Shown: piece after piece, positions 47,859 through 59,989 of the stretch | Position numbering within the stretch: position 1 is the stretch's first letter | Layout: each line of letters begins with the position of its first letter | Assembly (NCBI GenBank): GCA_013399855.1 | Contig: VXAY01001953.1 | Coordinates: 497,936 to 561,935 of the forward strand | DNA length: 64,000 bases | Origin: Oxyruncus cristatus | Taxonomy: Eukaryota; Chordata; Aves; Passeriformes; Cotingidae | Direction of reading: 5' to 3' | Position numbers and translations under genes: made by a program | The notes under the pieces: generated by a model | What the model was told of the DNA's origin: nothing | Databases searched by the model: none | What the model saw: only the letters and a program-made list of their open reading frames with translations

Positions 47859-50529
47859 TTAGGGTGCATTTCACTGTTCTCAATTTCTAACTTGATAGAA
47901 TAACAAGACAACTATTTTGATTTCATCCATTAAAGGAAAAGAAGAGAGAAAAATAGCAAAGCAGTTAGAGATTAATCTTTTTGGTATGTGGTCCTACAAT
48001 GTCTTGTTTTTTAATAGCCACACAGTGCAAAGTGGCCACATCCTCTTCTGTTCAGAAGCACAGCTTGTGGAGGTGCCCTCATTTCATCCAACTACCCAAA
48101 CTCAAGGCAACTGAGAGGCCTGAGTGCAGTTGTATGAGCAGTGCCTGAATGGAGGAAATCTGTACCGTTTCTATGGAGGTTGGGCTGCCAATCAGTTGAT
48201 GTGGAAAAAAACCCCTTAGATCAGAGGGAGAATAGTTTACTCCCTTTCAGATACAGATGTTAGTGTTAAACGTTAAGCTGGTAGTGAAGGAGAGGCACAT
48301 GCATTCAAATCACTTTGCATCCAGCTCATCAGATCTGGGCTTTGGGTTAGGACTTTCCACTAGGGAATCGAATTCTTATAACTTAATAATAGGGTACTCA
48401 AGAGAAGCCTTATTTTACTGTCCTACTGAAATTGGTGCACTTGAAATAAATATGGATTGGATGAAGAAAAAGACTAGAGGTTTATAGTTCAGACAGCTGA
48501 GAGAAAGGTCATTCTTTGACTGCAGACATGGTGCCTACCATTTGTCATCCAGAGCAGAACAGCTTTCCACAGAAAAACCCATGTGCTTGCTAGGCTGGCT
48601 ATGTGCTCTGCAATTTTGAAGGACACATTTTAAGCTCACACACTGAATGAGACAAAGGGAAGATTTGAACGTTGGCTTTATATGTTGGATAATATTTTGT
48701 GAACCTGTAAACCATAATACCTCCTCTGATTTGTAAATTGTTCCAAATCTCCTTTATAAATGTAGTTCCTCTTTATCTAATTCTTTCAGAAAGACTTAGA
48801 TGAGCCAATTTGTAATTTTTTAACATTTTTTCTCATTCTTTGGCCCCAATCCAAATTTGCCAAATCCGATTCACATTGGAGAATCACTTCCAGCTGAAAG
48901 AGCCGTCTTTTATTTTTTCCCCAAAAAATAAATTATTTATTTAAAATAATTCATTTGGCCGTCCTGTGGTAGAGCATTCCTGGCTATGTTGTAGGAGAGA
49001 GATATATTCTCCTCAGTGCCTGGGCTCCTTTGTTTGTTGCATTTTCTGGGGCAGATTAATTTCATATTGGCCAAATGATCAGAGGGCTAAACACAGGGTA
49101 TATTAATTTTCCATCTGAGTAGGTCCCTGCAGTGGGAGGTGTGTGCAAGCTGGAATTTTCTAACCCTACAGGGCAGAACTGTGAAGGAAAACATTGAGCC
49201 AGGAAGTAGCCACAGTTGCCACATGTTCGGACAGGAATAAGAGAGAAATCTCTGGCTGCTAGCACTGATCCTTTCAGAGCTACAGTTTGCTGATGGCACT
49301 GCCAATCATTCTGACTTTTTTAGTGCATTGCTTTCCCCTATGCCTTTTTTTATCTACCTGTCTATTTTTAATTTAGTTTGTTCCTGTGGGATTTATTTAT
49401 TTATGTCCTGTAGGATTTAAATAATTAAAAGTTACTTACGAAGCTATGGACTTTCTTGTTGAAGCATTGTAATGCCTAATCCTATACAAGTGCTGTGGCC
49501 AGGTGTTACTGCATCACTAGTTGTTCTTTACCTGATGCCAAAGCAGAACATTGGTTTTGAGGGAATTTTTGCAAAGATGGGAAATGTGGGAAATTTCACA
49601 TCCCATCAGAATGAATGAGTGCAAAAAATGTCATAACAAGTGTTTTTATAGGTATTTTTTCTCCAACATTTTAGAGAAATGTAGAATGCCTGGAACCATG
49701 GAGGTTCTGAGAATTTTGCTTAAAACAAAACAAAAGTCCCTGTTTCCTTTCAGCTTGAAACCACCTGATCCTCATCTAAACCTGGAGGACTGATATTCTC
49801 TTTGTTCTCCTCTTCAATCAATTAAGCATACGTGCACAGCTTTTTCAAATCTGCTTACTGCTTACTTCTGACACAAGAAGGATGTTCCAATCTGGTGGTC
49901 ACTGAATTCTTTTGCTTAAATCAAAACATTCTGTGGAAATCTAAATTTAACCATCTTTTCTTTCCCATAGGCTGATAATAAGCAGACTCATAAACTAAAG
50001 GGGTACAATATCTCTTTCCAATACAGTGGAAAGACAGAACCTCATCATATATTTAGGTTAGCTGATAGAGGCCAAATTCACTCCTCTGCTGCATTCTTTG
50101 GGATCATATTGAATTCAATGAGAACCACCTGCACACAGAATTTGACCCCGAAATGAAAGCCTGGCCACAGATTTGATTTGAATTACTTGACATAGAAGAC
50201 GTGAAGTAGGCTATGTTTTTCCACAGTATTTTTGGAGTAGTATTTATAGTAATAATAAATATAAGATATTCCTCTATGGAATATGAAGGAAAATATTAAG
50301 AAACACTTCTGAAAAATAGACATGACCTGCTGTGTTGTACCATCTATTAAAAACTGCCATTCTCCTGTGATGTATTGGAGCCATTATGTTTGAGACTGAA
50401 TGGTTTTTGGTGCCAGATGACTCAAAAATTCACCTGAGCAGAAGTTTACAAGTGTGTTGGGTCTCATTAAGAAGTAGAACTGTCTAGTTTGCTTTGTTTT
50501 AAGCAATCCTGTAAATCCACCACACACCG
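47859..50529. other. non-coding sequence, nothing recognised
   Basis: No gene or repeat family is recognised. Short frames occur at 48257-48487 and 49551-49793 without supporting features. Confidence 0.5.
48830..49110. promoter_or_regulatory. candidate conserved non-coding element
   Basis: This AT-rich stretch is not simple sequence. It holds homeodomain-type ATTA/TAATT cores, CCAAT/ATTGG-like motifs and TTGGCC-type half-sites, interspersed with CpGs in GAGCCGTC and GGCCGTCC contexts. Resemblance to developmental enhancers is by texture only. Confidence 0.18.
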
Positions 50530-52149
50530 TGGACAACTTCCTGTGCTGGAAGACAGGGACGGGGAGCAGAATGAACCTCCCATAATCCAAGGGAAATGGT
50601 CAGCAACCTGCTACATGACTTAGAGACTCAAGTCTATGGGGCTGGGTGCAATTCACCCAAGGGTGGTGCAGGGGCAGGCAGAAGGGCCCACTAAACTACT
50701 TTCCATTATTTACCAGCAGTTCTGGCTAATTGCAGAAGTCCCACCTGACTAGAAGTTAGTGAATGTGCCACCCAATTACAAGAAAGGCTGGAAGGAGGAT
50801 CCAGGGAACTACAGGCCTGTAAGCCTGAGCTTAGTGCTGGGAAATGTCATAGAATAGATCATCCTGGGTGTCATCATGAGCATGTACTTGACAACCAGGT
50901 GATCAGGGTCAAGCCAGCATGAGTTCATGAAAGGTTGGTCCTGCTTGACCAACCTGACCTCCTACTATGTCAAGGTGACATGCTTAGTGGATGAGGGAAA
51001 GGATGTGGATGTTGTCTACCTGGCCTTTATTAAAGCCTTTGACTCCATCTCTCACAGCATTTTCCTGGAGAAAATGTCTGCTCATGGCTTGAATGGGTGC
51101 ACTCTTCACTGGGTTAAAAACTGGGTGAATGGCTGGGCCCAGAGAGTGGTGGTGAATGGAGGTAAGTCCAGTTCTTGGCCATTCATTAGTGGTGTTCCCC
51201 TGGGCTCAGTGTTGGGGCTGGTCCTGTTTAATAACTTTATCAATGATCTGGATGAGGGAATCAGTCAATTCATAGACAACACCAAGCTGGGAAGAGGTGC
51301 TGATCTACTGGAGGGCAGGAAGACTCTACAGAGGGATCTGGACAGGCTGGATCGATGGGCGGAGGCTGACTGTGCGAGGGTCAATAAGGTAAAGTGCTGG
51401 GACCTGCACTTTGATCACAGCAACCCCATGCATCACTATAGGGTTGGGGATGGGTGGCTGGAAAACTGCCCAGCACAAAAGGACCTGGGGGTGCTGTTTG
51501 ACAGCTGTCAGAACATGAGCCGGCCGTGTACCCAGGTGGCCTAGAAGGCCAATGGCATCCTGACCTGTATCAGAAATAGTGTGGGCAGCAGGACCATGAC
51601 TGTCCCCCTGTACTCAGCACTGGTGAGGCCACACATTGAATCCTGTGCCCAATTTTGGACCTCTCACTACAAATAAGACACTGAGGCTCTGGAGTGTGTC
51701 CAAAGAAGGGCAACAAAGCTGTTGAAAGCACTGGAGCACAAGTCTTATGAGGAGTGACTGAGGGAGCTCAGGTTGTTAAGCCTGGAGAAAAGAAGACTCA
51801 AGGGAGACCTTATTCCTCTCTATAGCTACCTGAAAAGATGTTGTTGCAAGGTGGGGGTTATCTCTTCTTCCAGGTAACAAGCAATAGGACAAGAGGAAAT
51901 AGCCTCAAGTTGAACCAGGGGAGGTTTAGATTGCACAGTAGGTAAAAATTTGTCCACTGAGAGGGCTGTCAAGCATTGGAAAAGGTTGCTCAGGGAAGTG
52001 GTTGAGTCAGCATCCCTGGAGGTATTTAAAAGGTGTGTGGATCTGGCACTTAGAAACATGGTTTACTGGTGAACATGGCAGTTCTAGGTTAACGCTTGAA
52101 CTTGATGATCTTAGGGGTCTTTTTTGACCTAAATGATTCTATGATTCTA
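50530..52149 (+). mobile_element. CR1-type LINE, 5'-truncated copy of a different lineage, plus strand
   Basis: Typical CR1 ORF2 DNA begins with the segment around GGAAGACAGGGACGGGGAGC and the TCTATGGGGCTGGGTGCAATTCACCC region. It continues through the reverse transcriptase (50927-51544 open), the EYCVQFW-equivalent region near 51640 and the HWNRLPRE-equivalent region near 51980, and ends in an ATGATTCT octamer tail at about 52133-52149. The tail is of the ATTCTATG type, whereas the other two copies have ATTCTGTG, and the sequence is clearly a different and more decayed lineage. The 5' limit is approximate. No target-site duplication was recognised. Confidence 0.92.
50760..52071 (+). pseudogene. 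CR1 ORF2 reverse transcriptase, inactivated
   Basis: The longest open piece (50927-51544, 205 codons) spans the fingers and palm of the reverse transcriptase. Key residues are changed. Motif A reads YLAFIKAFD (residues 31-39), with Ala33 where the first catalytic Asp belongs. Motif B is SGVPLGSVLG (88-97). Motif C reads FIDN (115-118) instead of FADD. Stop codons at about 50855 and 51542 break the frame before and after, and further frameshifts occur toward 52071. Both catalytic positions are lost, so no activity is possible. The element was probably copied in trans by an intact CR1 and decayed after insertion. Confidence 0.9.
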
Positions 52150-55100
52150 ACTTGTTTTTAAAGTCTTGTTAAATGCCAAAACATGTGGGTAAAGGACTTT
52201 GTTTTCTACTTTGTTTACAAGCAAGAAGATAAAATACATGACAATCCTTTAATAATAATAGTCTCAAAAAAAGACAAAGAGAAAATATTTCTCACTGACT
52301 TCTGTTAGCTCTACTGCAGCTAAGAGGGTGACTGGAATATTTTGGCTAACATTTTTTGAGTTTTCTTTAATTTCCTCAATTAACTGTGTCAATGATGAAA
52401 AATAAGCATTTTATTTAATGTACACCTAACTACATGCCTGTCAGTGAAGCAACCTACCTGCTGAGGTCAGAATATCTCTGGTTCATGTTCTTTCTAAATA
52501 ATAGTCCAGTGGTGGCAGCAACGTCTAGTTGTTAGAAACTGAAAGAAGTGCCCTTAAAATATTTCAAATACTCTCATGTACTTGAAAGTGAAACACTCAT
52601 TTAATGAAAGTGCAATCTTTAACAATGGAAAGTGTTAGTGATTAAAACATCTAATATTTTTAAATATAGTTTCTCTCTCTCCTCTTTCTTTTTCCCCTTT
52701 GTAACAAGAAAAAAACACAACACATGAGTGAATTGTACAGGCAGTTCAGAGATTTTTAAAATTCAGTGACTGGATATCACTGGTATTTTCAAGGACATGG
52801 GAGACATTGACTGAAACCACTAGAACGTGTTCTTAGGCATATTCTCACCCTCTTTTTTCTCTTCTGTTGCTTTATTTTCTCCTCTTCTCTAAAAAGGTGT
52901 TTGATTAAATAGAAGAGCTCTCTTGCTTTTTGAACAGTTACCTATTTAGGGCCAGATCAGATACCTTTTCTTAGAATGAGTGGTACCCTCATCCACAAGA
53001 GTCCTTAAGATTGCAGAAAATTTAATGGTAGCATTCCATGGTCCTTCAAACTAACCATATTCTGGTCATTTAAACACATATAGGTCACCTATACAAGGTG
53101 TTTCCATTACGTATTGGAAGTGTACAATTATCAAAGGCAGTTTGGACATCCAAAGCAGTGTCACTGCAATGAAAAGGCAATAGCACAGGCTGAGCAAGCT
53201 GAACAGGTGTGTGAATAGCCAGACTATGCAGGAGCACGTATGGTAGAGTGGTATGGATACCAAGGGAACTATTTTGGTACATGCGAGAAGGAGGGCGACT
53301 CATCTAGTCCAAACTTTAACGTGGTTAGCTATGTATACACAATTTAGCCACGCAGACTAAAAGAAGTTGCAGTGTGGACCAACCTGAAAGTACGTGGCTT
53401 GGCTACATCTGAGGCAACTTGCTCCAAACACCTTGTGAGCGAAGGTCACGGGATCCCAAAGCATTTCCTTTGCTTGATTGTCAATAAAAGAATAGTTTTG
53501 AATCTCCATATTTGTTGTGTTCCTGAAGTTTGATACAGAAGTTACTGGAGCAACCTTTGAGAAACAAGGTGACAGTATCCAGCAGGCATTGACCCTCTGG
53601 GGAATTTGGCTGCTTGGACTCAGGGCAGTTTAGAGGTGATTTATATATCCAACCATGGTACACCTCAGTGGAACTACCTCTCCTTTTTTTTGGAGCTGCT
53701 ATTAAGCTTTTTTAAAAATTTAAAATGAGTCTAGTAAAAGTCCATCAAACATAATCTTACACTGTGTAGCTTTTGAAATTTGGACAGATGAGATGAGTCC
53801 CTGCTATGGTGTCTGTACCTGTCTCTGACCAGCTGTTGGTCAGATTGTTTGTTACCTATATTCTGTTCTAAATATTTTGGTTATTGTACATTCTTCATTG
53901 AGGCACAAATGGTCTCTTACTGTCTGGCTCTGCAGATCAGAACACAACCTACTGCCCCACAACATGGGTATTACTACTGTAATACAAATAATACTAATTT
54001 CAGAATTAGATCAAGTAGAAACATACTAGCTCTCTGTGGCTAAAATTATACTGAAGTCAACACATAATATCAGAAGAGCAATACAACTTAGTAAAAATTT
54101 GAACTAATACTTCCCCCCCTCCAATTTGAGATATTGAAGCACTTTGTGCATTCCTACCAAATTTGTCAAATTTATTTCCAGGGTGTTTGGAATGATAGGG
54201 GAGAGTTTGGTAAGTGAATCAAAGAATCGGTGACTCTGTCAGTTCTAGTAAAAGTTATTAGTATCTTTTTAATCTCTGAAAACTATTCAGCCTTTTTGGG
54301 TCCAGCAAACCAATTACACCCTTGGGAGGATGTGATATTGTCTCCTCTCTGAGTTGACAATGCTTTCTACTGTGGACAGTCTCATTTCCATATCTGAAGG
54401 TGGTACTGTCTAGCTACCTTTGGTCAATACATCATCCCCTTTATGTTTATTGCATTTGGTGACCTGATGGTTGCTTGCTTGAGATATTCATTAAACAGGT
54501 AGTTCAGAATTTTTAAAAGTAAAGTTGAAATGTTAGTACAAAGCAAGAACCAGCTTGATTTTGGAAATTTCTGAGATCATGACAGCTTCTGTATATTGGA
54601 GCTACAGTCAGCTTCTTTTCCTTAATGAATCTTACCTACTGAAATATGTTTGATCTTAAGCCCTAGGAGCTCGTAGGTTTCCTTTAGAAACAATCTTTTC
54701 TTTGTTTTCATTCTTCTGGAATATGAGCATGGATCTTAAAAAACGCACTTGGCTACAAATGTGTCCAAAACTCCGCTTTGAGGACTTGTGATGCATTTCT
54801 TTGCTTGCTAGCCATATTCAGCATGTGGGTACAATTGTGCTTTTTGAAAGTTCTGCACATGAATTAATGAGTTAATCTAAATTAGCATGGGAAACATTGG
54901 CAGAATTGCCTACCTCTTGTTAGCCTAAAAGCTGGAAGCACATGAATGCTCTCAAATCTGCATCTACCACATGGCATCCCACTGCTGTGCCCACTCGAGT
55001 CAAAGGGCTAGAAGCAAGTACTCCTTTGAAGTACTACCTTAAACAAGAGATAAGGAATAGTAAACTTAACTGAAGTCTAACTGATGGCAAACAATTCTGT

Positions 55101-58100
55101 CTTCTCATGCACAATAAGCAATTGCTGGAACTGTCTTTCAGCCCCTGTAATGTAATCATGACAGCAATCAACCAAGCCCAGTCTCCTTTTCGCTCTTCTC
55201 ATGTTATTCTTTTACTTCAGCAGATCTGCCCTATAAAGCTGAGTGATAAGACTTTGCAATTGCATCCATGTTTCTGGAGAAACAGTGCACATGGTAATGA
55301 CAGGTTTTGTCACCATAGCGGTGGAGGCTGTAAACAGTTCCCAAGCTTCCTGTTTCTGGATGATATTGCAGTGGCTTCCTGCAATTTCACAATACATTGT
55401 CATGCAGATTAGCTACGGGTCACTGCATGGGGATAGGAAACTTCAGAGGTTTCTGTTGAACCTGTCAGGTTAGCAGATCTAACAAAATGTTGGGATCCCC
55501 TCCAGCATTCTGCTCCATAATCCACAGAGTTTATTGCAGGCTTTCTCTGAGAAGGGGGTGTAAAAGAAGTCATAGTGTTCCCCTGAGGAAATGTCCCAAA
55601 TGGCTGTTTTAGAAACAGGGGTTCAGAGTCAATAATTCCTTGAAGGAATAATGGGGGTTGAAGGCTTGCAGGAAAGCAAGCTGAAGGAAACTGTAGGGTT
55701 ACAGAAGCATCTATTTTAGGAATACAGGAGAGTTTGAGATCCTTATGGGCTTGGTCTGTCTTTCTGTGCAACAGGGACATGACAAACATGCACATATAGC
55801 TACAAACCTTGTAATGAAAGGAGAAAGACAGTGAATGTGTGTTTGTAGCTTTTTCATTAAGGTGCCAAGAACTAATATGGGGAAGAGATGTGCTTCCTCA
55901 TGCTCAGGAGCTCACATTTAACAGTGGTCTTATTATGTGTCTAAAGTCGGGGAAACTATTCAATAAACCAAAGATCTGAGGAGGAGTCATCAGAAAAAAC
56001 ATATAAAATTAAGTTTAGAAGGCATAAACTGGGGAAAAAGTCAGGGCTAACGTAAACAAGGAAGGAACCAGTCACAGTCTGTGATTTAGAAAATCTCACA
56101 CGTCCAGAGGAAAGAACAATGTATTTGGAGCACAAACCACATGTCGGTACTATAACAAATGCAATGTATATGCAGAAGTGCAAATACAGGTTGCATTCAA
56201 AGTGGAAAAAGCCATGATTTGGAAATTTTATGACAAAAAAGCTTAAGAACTAAGCCTAGGCTTACGAACAGATATATCCTATCAGAAAGCACATTGGGGT
56301 GCTATGATGATATTAAACAGAGTTTTGGGGATCTAGAAAATTCCTTGTCCTCACCTCCCACCCCTGACTGTGACTTTTTTTGTATAAATATGTAAAATCA
56401 ATTAAATTGATGTAGCAAATGCAAGTGATTCCAAAAGACATTAGCTATCCTTCATGATGTTCTTTTCAGAGGACCTTAAAAATGTTTGCTCCTTTTTACT
56501 CTGAAAGGTGTTTACACTTTTCCTACCTTTGCAATTGTCTATGACAGTATCAGCAACTACCTCTGTTAATCTTTTCCCTGCTTTTCAGGGATACTGAGTT
56601 ATGGGTTTGATAGTTTTGTGTACAACCAAAAAACTAGGCAGAAAAAGGTAAAAAACAGCCCAGTGGACAAGTCTGGGAATATTTTTGTTTCTATTCCAAC
56701 TCCTTTCACTTAAATCTTCTACTGAAGGTAGGAGTTTTGGTCTGGGCAACCTAGAAATTCCATTGCTCTTCCATCTGTGGGGTTACTATGGTGGAAAAAG
56801 GAAGCATATATTTATATTCTTGCCTTACTTTAAGCACTCAGTAAAGTCATTGATATAAAAATTATTTTTCCGCCCCTTCTTTTTTCCTGTTGAGTGAAAC
56901 TACAGAAATTGTTTTTAAAACATGATTTCAACTATCACTCAACAGATGTCCCTTCTTTCTGTGTCCCCACTGCAGCAATTATCTTCTTGAAGCCATATGG
57001 GGAGGAGCACAGTCCAGAAATTCACTGAATTGACTCACTTATTAATCATTCATTATCTTTCGTAAGAATGAGCAAATTTACTGGCTTGTGTCTGAACAAG
57101 AGTTTTCTGAGCAGATTCTACAAGTCAGCATTTTCTGAGGTTGAAAAGAACTTGAAGACGAGAAAAGCACTGTCTTCCTCCATTAACAGTGCTTCTCCAC
57201 TAATCTACTGATTACTCTGAGTAGCTGGAGTAACCAAAATGCAGATTATGTCCTGGCACAAGCTTCATGCATGCAGAACATCTTAACTTCTGTCAGGGTA
57301 GAGGACCGTGTTCTAACAGGCTGGTTGAAACTTATGCTTCAGCTTGCCATGGTATGTTTATTTAAAGGCTTAACAGCTTGCCATGGTTACACTTGATGTT
57401 ATTATTAATAGGAAGTGTTTTGTTTTGACTCTCTTTCCTGCCTGCAGGTCCTTTTTTGCATCATAGCCATCACCAGACATCTAAATGCACCTACCTTCGA
57501 TCCCTTTCCACATCTTCTGCAGTCACATCTTTGTGACCAGGTAGACAGCACTTGAATAACAACATCTAAAAACAAGGGCAAAATGATCACAGTCTCAGAA
57601 TAGGGCTGGCCTGTGTTGAAATCTTCTATTTGGAAAAAATTTTCATATACAAAAATATCCTTTAAGCCTCAGTACTCCTTTTCTCTTCCCCAATAGAAAC
57701 AGACTCTGGTGGAAAATCTTTTTGGGAAGTTTTACAAAGAATTCAGGTTTCATCTGTCATTTCAATTATAAGAATGTGATAGATGACTACCTTAAAATGA
57801 AATTTTTTACAGAAAATATAAACTAAATGCCTACACTTCTGGGAAGAAAACAAGACTTACCTAAAAGCTTTGGATTTCCCTGGAATTAAATTTTAGAATG
57901 GAAGAATATGCCTGAAGCAAAACCTGTTAAAGTGAATGGCATGACTCCTCTTGACCCTAGCAACTTCTGGGTCAGGGACTGCCTGACTTAGTTTACCCCA
58001 AAGAGGGCCATTTAGTAGGTAGTTGATTGGTGTTACTAAATCCTGAAAACGAGTACAGTAGTGGCTGTGGGCTGATGAATATAGCTAAACTGCTGTTCTC

Positions 58101-58139
58101 TAAACAGTTACATAGCTAAATATCACTTAAGCAGCTTGG
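52150..58139. other. non-coding sequence, nothing recognised
   Basis: About 6 kb without a recognisable gene or repeat. Small frames at 53066-53303 (minus), 55107-55473 (plus) and 55409-55795 (minus, 128 codons) have no domain or splice support. A 14-base direct repeat, CAGCTTGCCATGGT, occurs at 57340-57353 and 57374-57387. Confidence 0.55.
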
Positions 58140-58407
58140 CTTAAATTACCTTGGAACAAGTTACTTGTGAAAGGGAAATGAAAGCATATAAATGAGCCCG
58201 AGACACTTGTATTCATTTGCGGAGAAGTGAGGGAAACAATTAAGATAAACCAGAAAATGGCAGGCCTGTTGAGCCATATGGCCCTTTCCTGTTTCTAACA
58301 CTTCTTTTGTTTAACTTTTCCAAAGCAATTTTGTCACTATTATTACTGCGGTTGTTTCAGTTTTAAACATGTTTTCCTAGCATTCAATCTTTTCCCCAGC
58401 TGCCCCC

Positions 58408-58462
58408 TTCTATAAAAAAAAAAAAAAAAGAAAAAAGGGAGAGAGAGAGAAAGAAGAAAGTC
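58408..58462. repeat. poly-A / (AG)n low-complexity tract
   Basis: A run of about 16 A is followed by A-rich sequence and GAGAGAGAGA. It lies inside the candidate regulatory cluster. Confidence 0.85.
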
Positions 58463-58740
58463 TCAACCTAATTAAAAGTAAATGCTAGAAAAGTCTGTAA
58501 GATGCTCTTTGCCTTTAAAACTTTGCACTGGATGTTAGTTTTTTTGTTGTTTTTGTTTTCTGCCTGTTTTGCCCAGCTGTTGGGCACTGCTATGTTCTTC
58601 TATAGCAAAACAGATGCAGACTACACATCACATGGACTGCTTCAATTGAATGAAAGCAGTTTTGGTCATTAATCCTGTCTATAGGCTCTTTGGCCTTTTT
58701 TTTTAACAAGTTGTCTTTTTATTTTTTTTTTTTATTCTAG

Positions 58741-58816
58741 CTTTTAATCATGGTTTTCAAAAAATTAAGAAACAGGTCTAAGAAAAAGTGTGGGAGATGG
58801 AGATCAAGGAGGCTGC
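58741..58816 (+). other. possible small exon (strong acceptor-like tract and donor-like GTGAGC)
   Basis: A long T-rich tract ending TTTATTCTAG (58700-58740) is an excellent match to a vertebrate polypyrimidine tract and acceptor. About 76 bases later GTGAGC follows CTGCT, a reasonable donor. Between them an ATG opens a 23-codon basic frame that ends at the TGA overlapping the donor. Any product is more likely a non-coding transcript exon than a protein. No flanking exons were recognised, so chance remains the default explanation. Confidence 0.12.
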
Positions 58817-59365
58817 TGTGAGCTTTGAAGCGTAAAAAAATAAAGGAAAAAAAGAAGCTTTTATTGTCAGGAAATGGCAAATACCTAGCTCAGTTTAACA
58901 ATTCTGTCTGGCTGTAAGATAGGGAAGTAATGCCTTTGGCAGTACATAAACTCTTGTTTTCTTGCCCTTTGTCTTCCGGTGTAAAACACTGTTGAAAAAA
59001 TCACCTGTCCATAGCAAAGTTAAACTCCTGGCTTTAACACAGTTGCATGGGAACTTCGGTTTATTAATGAATACAACATACCCTCTTTGATTTGAATGCT
59101 TTCAGAGCGCTGAAAAGATTCAAAAGGCATCGCTTCCTGCACCAGCGGCGTGCCTTTATACATCTCAGTGGTTCACCCCTACCCAGCTGCTATATCTCAT
59201 TAACAAGCGTTTGGCCATCGCAGCGAACTTTGCAGTGTTGACACTTGAAAGGCCCAGGCAGGCGCTGGCAGGCTATCAGCTATGGCAACAGGAAACTGCC
59301 CCAAGACAACACTGAGAAAACAGCAGCTGCAAAAGCCAAAAGCAAAAGAGGACAGGGAGAGCTAG

Positions 59366-59971
59366 GTGTTTCCAGGCTGCACTGCTTTCCATATGGGCTG
59401 TTTGTGCAGCAGGGCCCTGACAAGGGAGGGGAGGAGAAGAAAAAGAAAAGAAAGGTCTAATAAGGAGGTTGATATAAGCTCGGTATGCACTAGGGCATTA
59501 AATACTTTTTTGTTACATTTTAATGGCTTCCTAAAGTCTATTTTCATGCAAATAAAAGCCTGCCTGTCTAATAAGTTCACAAAAGCCACGCCTGGGGCCG
59601 GTTCCCTGAACAATCTCTGGCCTGGGGTGGCTGCAACCTGCCACCATTCCCTAAGGGACATGCTGCCCTTGTTCCCTTGCTTGCCCCTCTGCAGACACAC
59701 TGGACACTTATCTCCCACCACTTGGTATCATTATACCCTGAGTAACCGTGGCTGCAGCCTTCAGCCCCAAACAAAGCTCTGTTTCCTAAGTGTCAGTGGA
59801 GAGGTGAGGATCAAGCCCCCTAGCCAAAAGGCTCTGCCTTTGCCCTGCCCCAGGGAGAGGGTGCTTTTCACCGGCTTACTTCAGACAGAGAGCTCAGAGG
59901 GGAGGTGTGGGGAGCATCCTGCAGAAGGCATTGTGGTGAGTGCCTTTATCACAGTACACTGGAATGGATGA
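59366..59971 (+). other. orphan open reading frame, 201 codons, unrecognised
   Basis: This is the longest frame outside repeats. The predicted peptide is Cys-, Leu- and Pro-rich, and an internal Met at residue 10 starts MGCLCSRAL. That resembles an acylation (Met-Gly-Cys) N-terminus followed by a basic RRRKRKE patch. I see no globular domain, transmembrane segment or family match, and it lies in a GC-richer block where chance frames last longer. An overlapping minus-strand frame (59362-59721) is also open, which argues for low stop-codon density and against coding constraint. It is probably not a gene; a lineage-specific or pseudogenised exon cannot be excluded. Confidence 0.12.
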
Positions 59972-59989
59972 AGCTTGCTGTCAGTTGAT

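Larger units (their letters stand above)
58140..59980. promoter_or_regulatory. candidate regulatory cluster (several conserved-looking blocks)
   Basis: Motifs resembling developmental transcription-factor sites are dense here. AACAAT (58235-58240, SOX-like) lies beside AGATAA (58243-58248, GATA-like). CTTTGAT (59085-59091) is TCF/LEF-like, CAGCTG (59184-59189) is an E-box, GCTATGGCAAC (59279-59289) is RFX-like, and ATGCAAAT (59546-59553) is an exact POU octamer. CpGs are more frequent than in neighbouring sequence. Short motifs occur by chance, so the case rests on their concentration together with the unusual composition. Nothing here shows which gene would be controlled. Confidence 0.28.
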
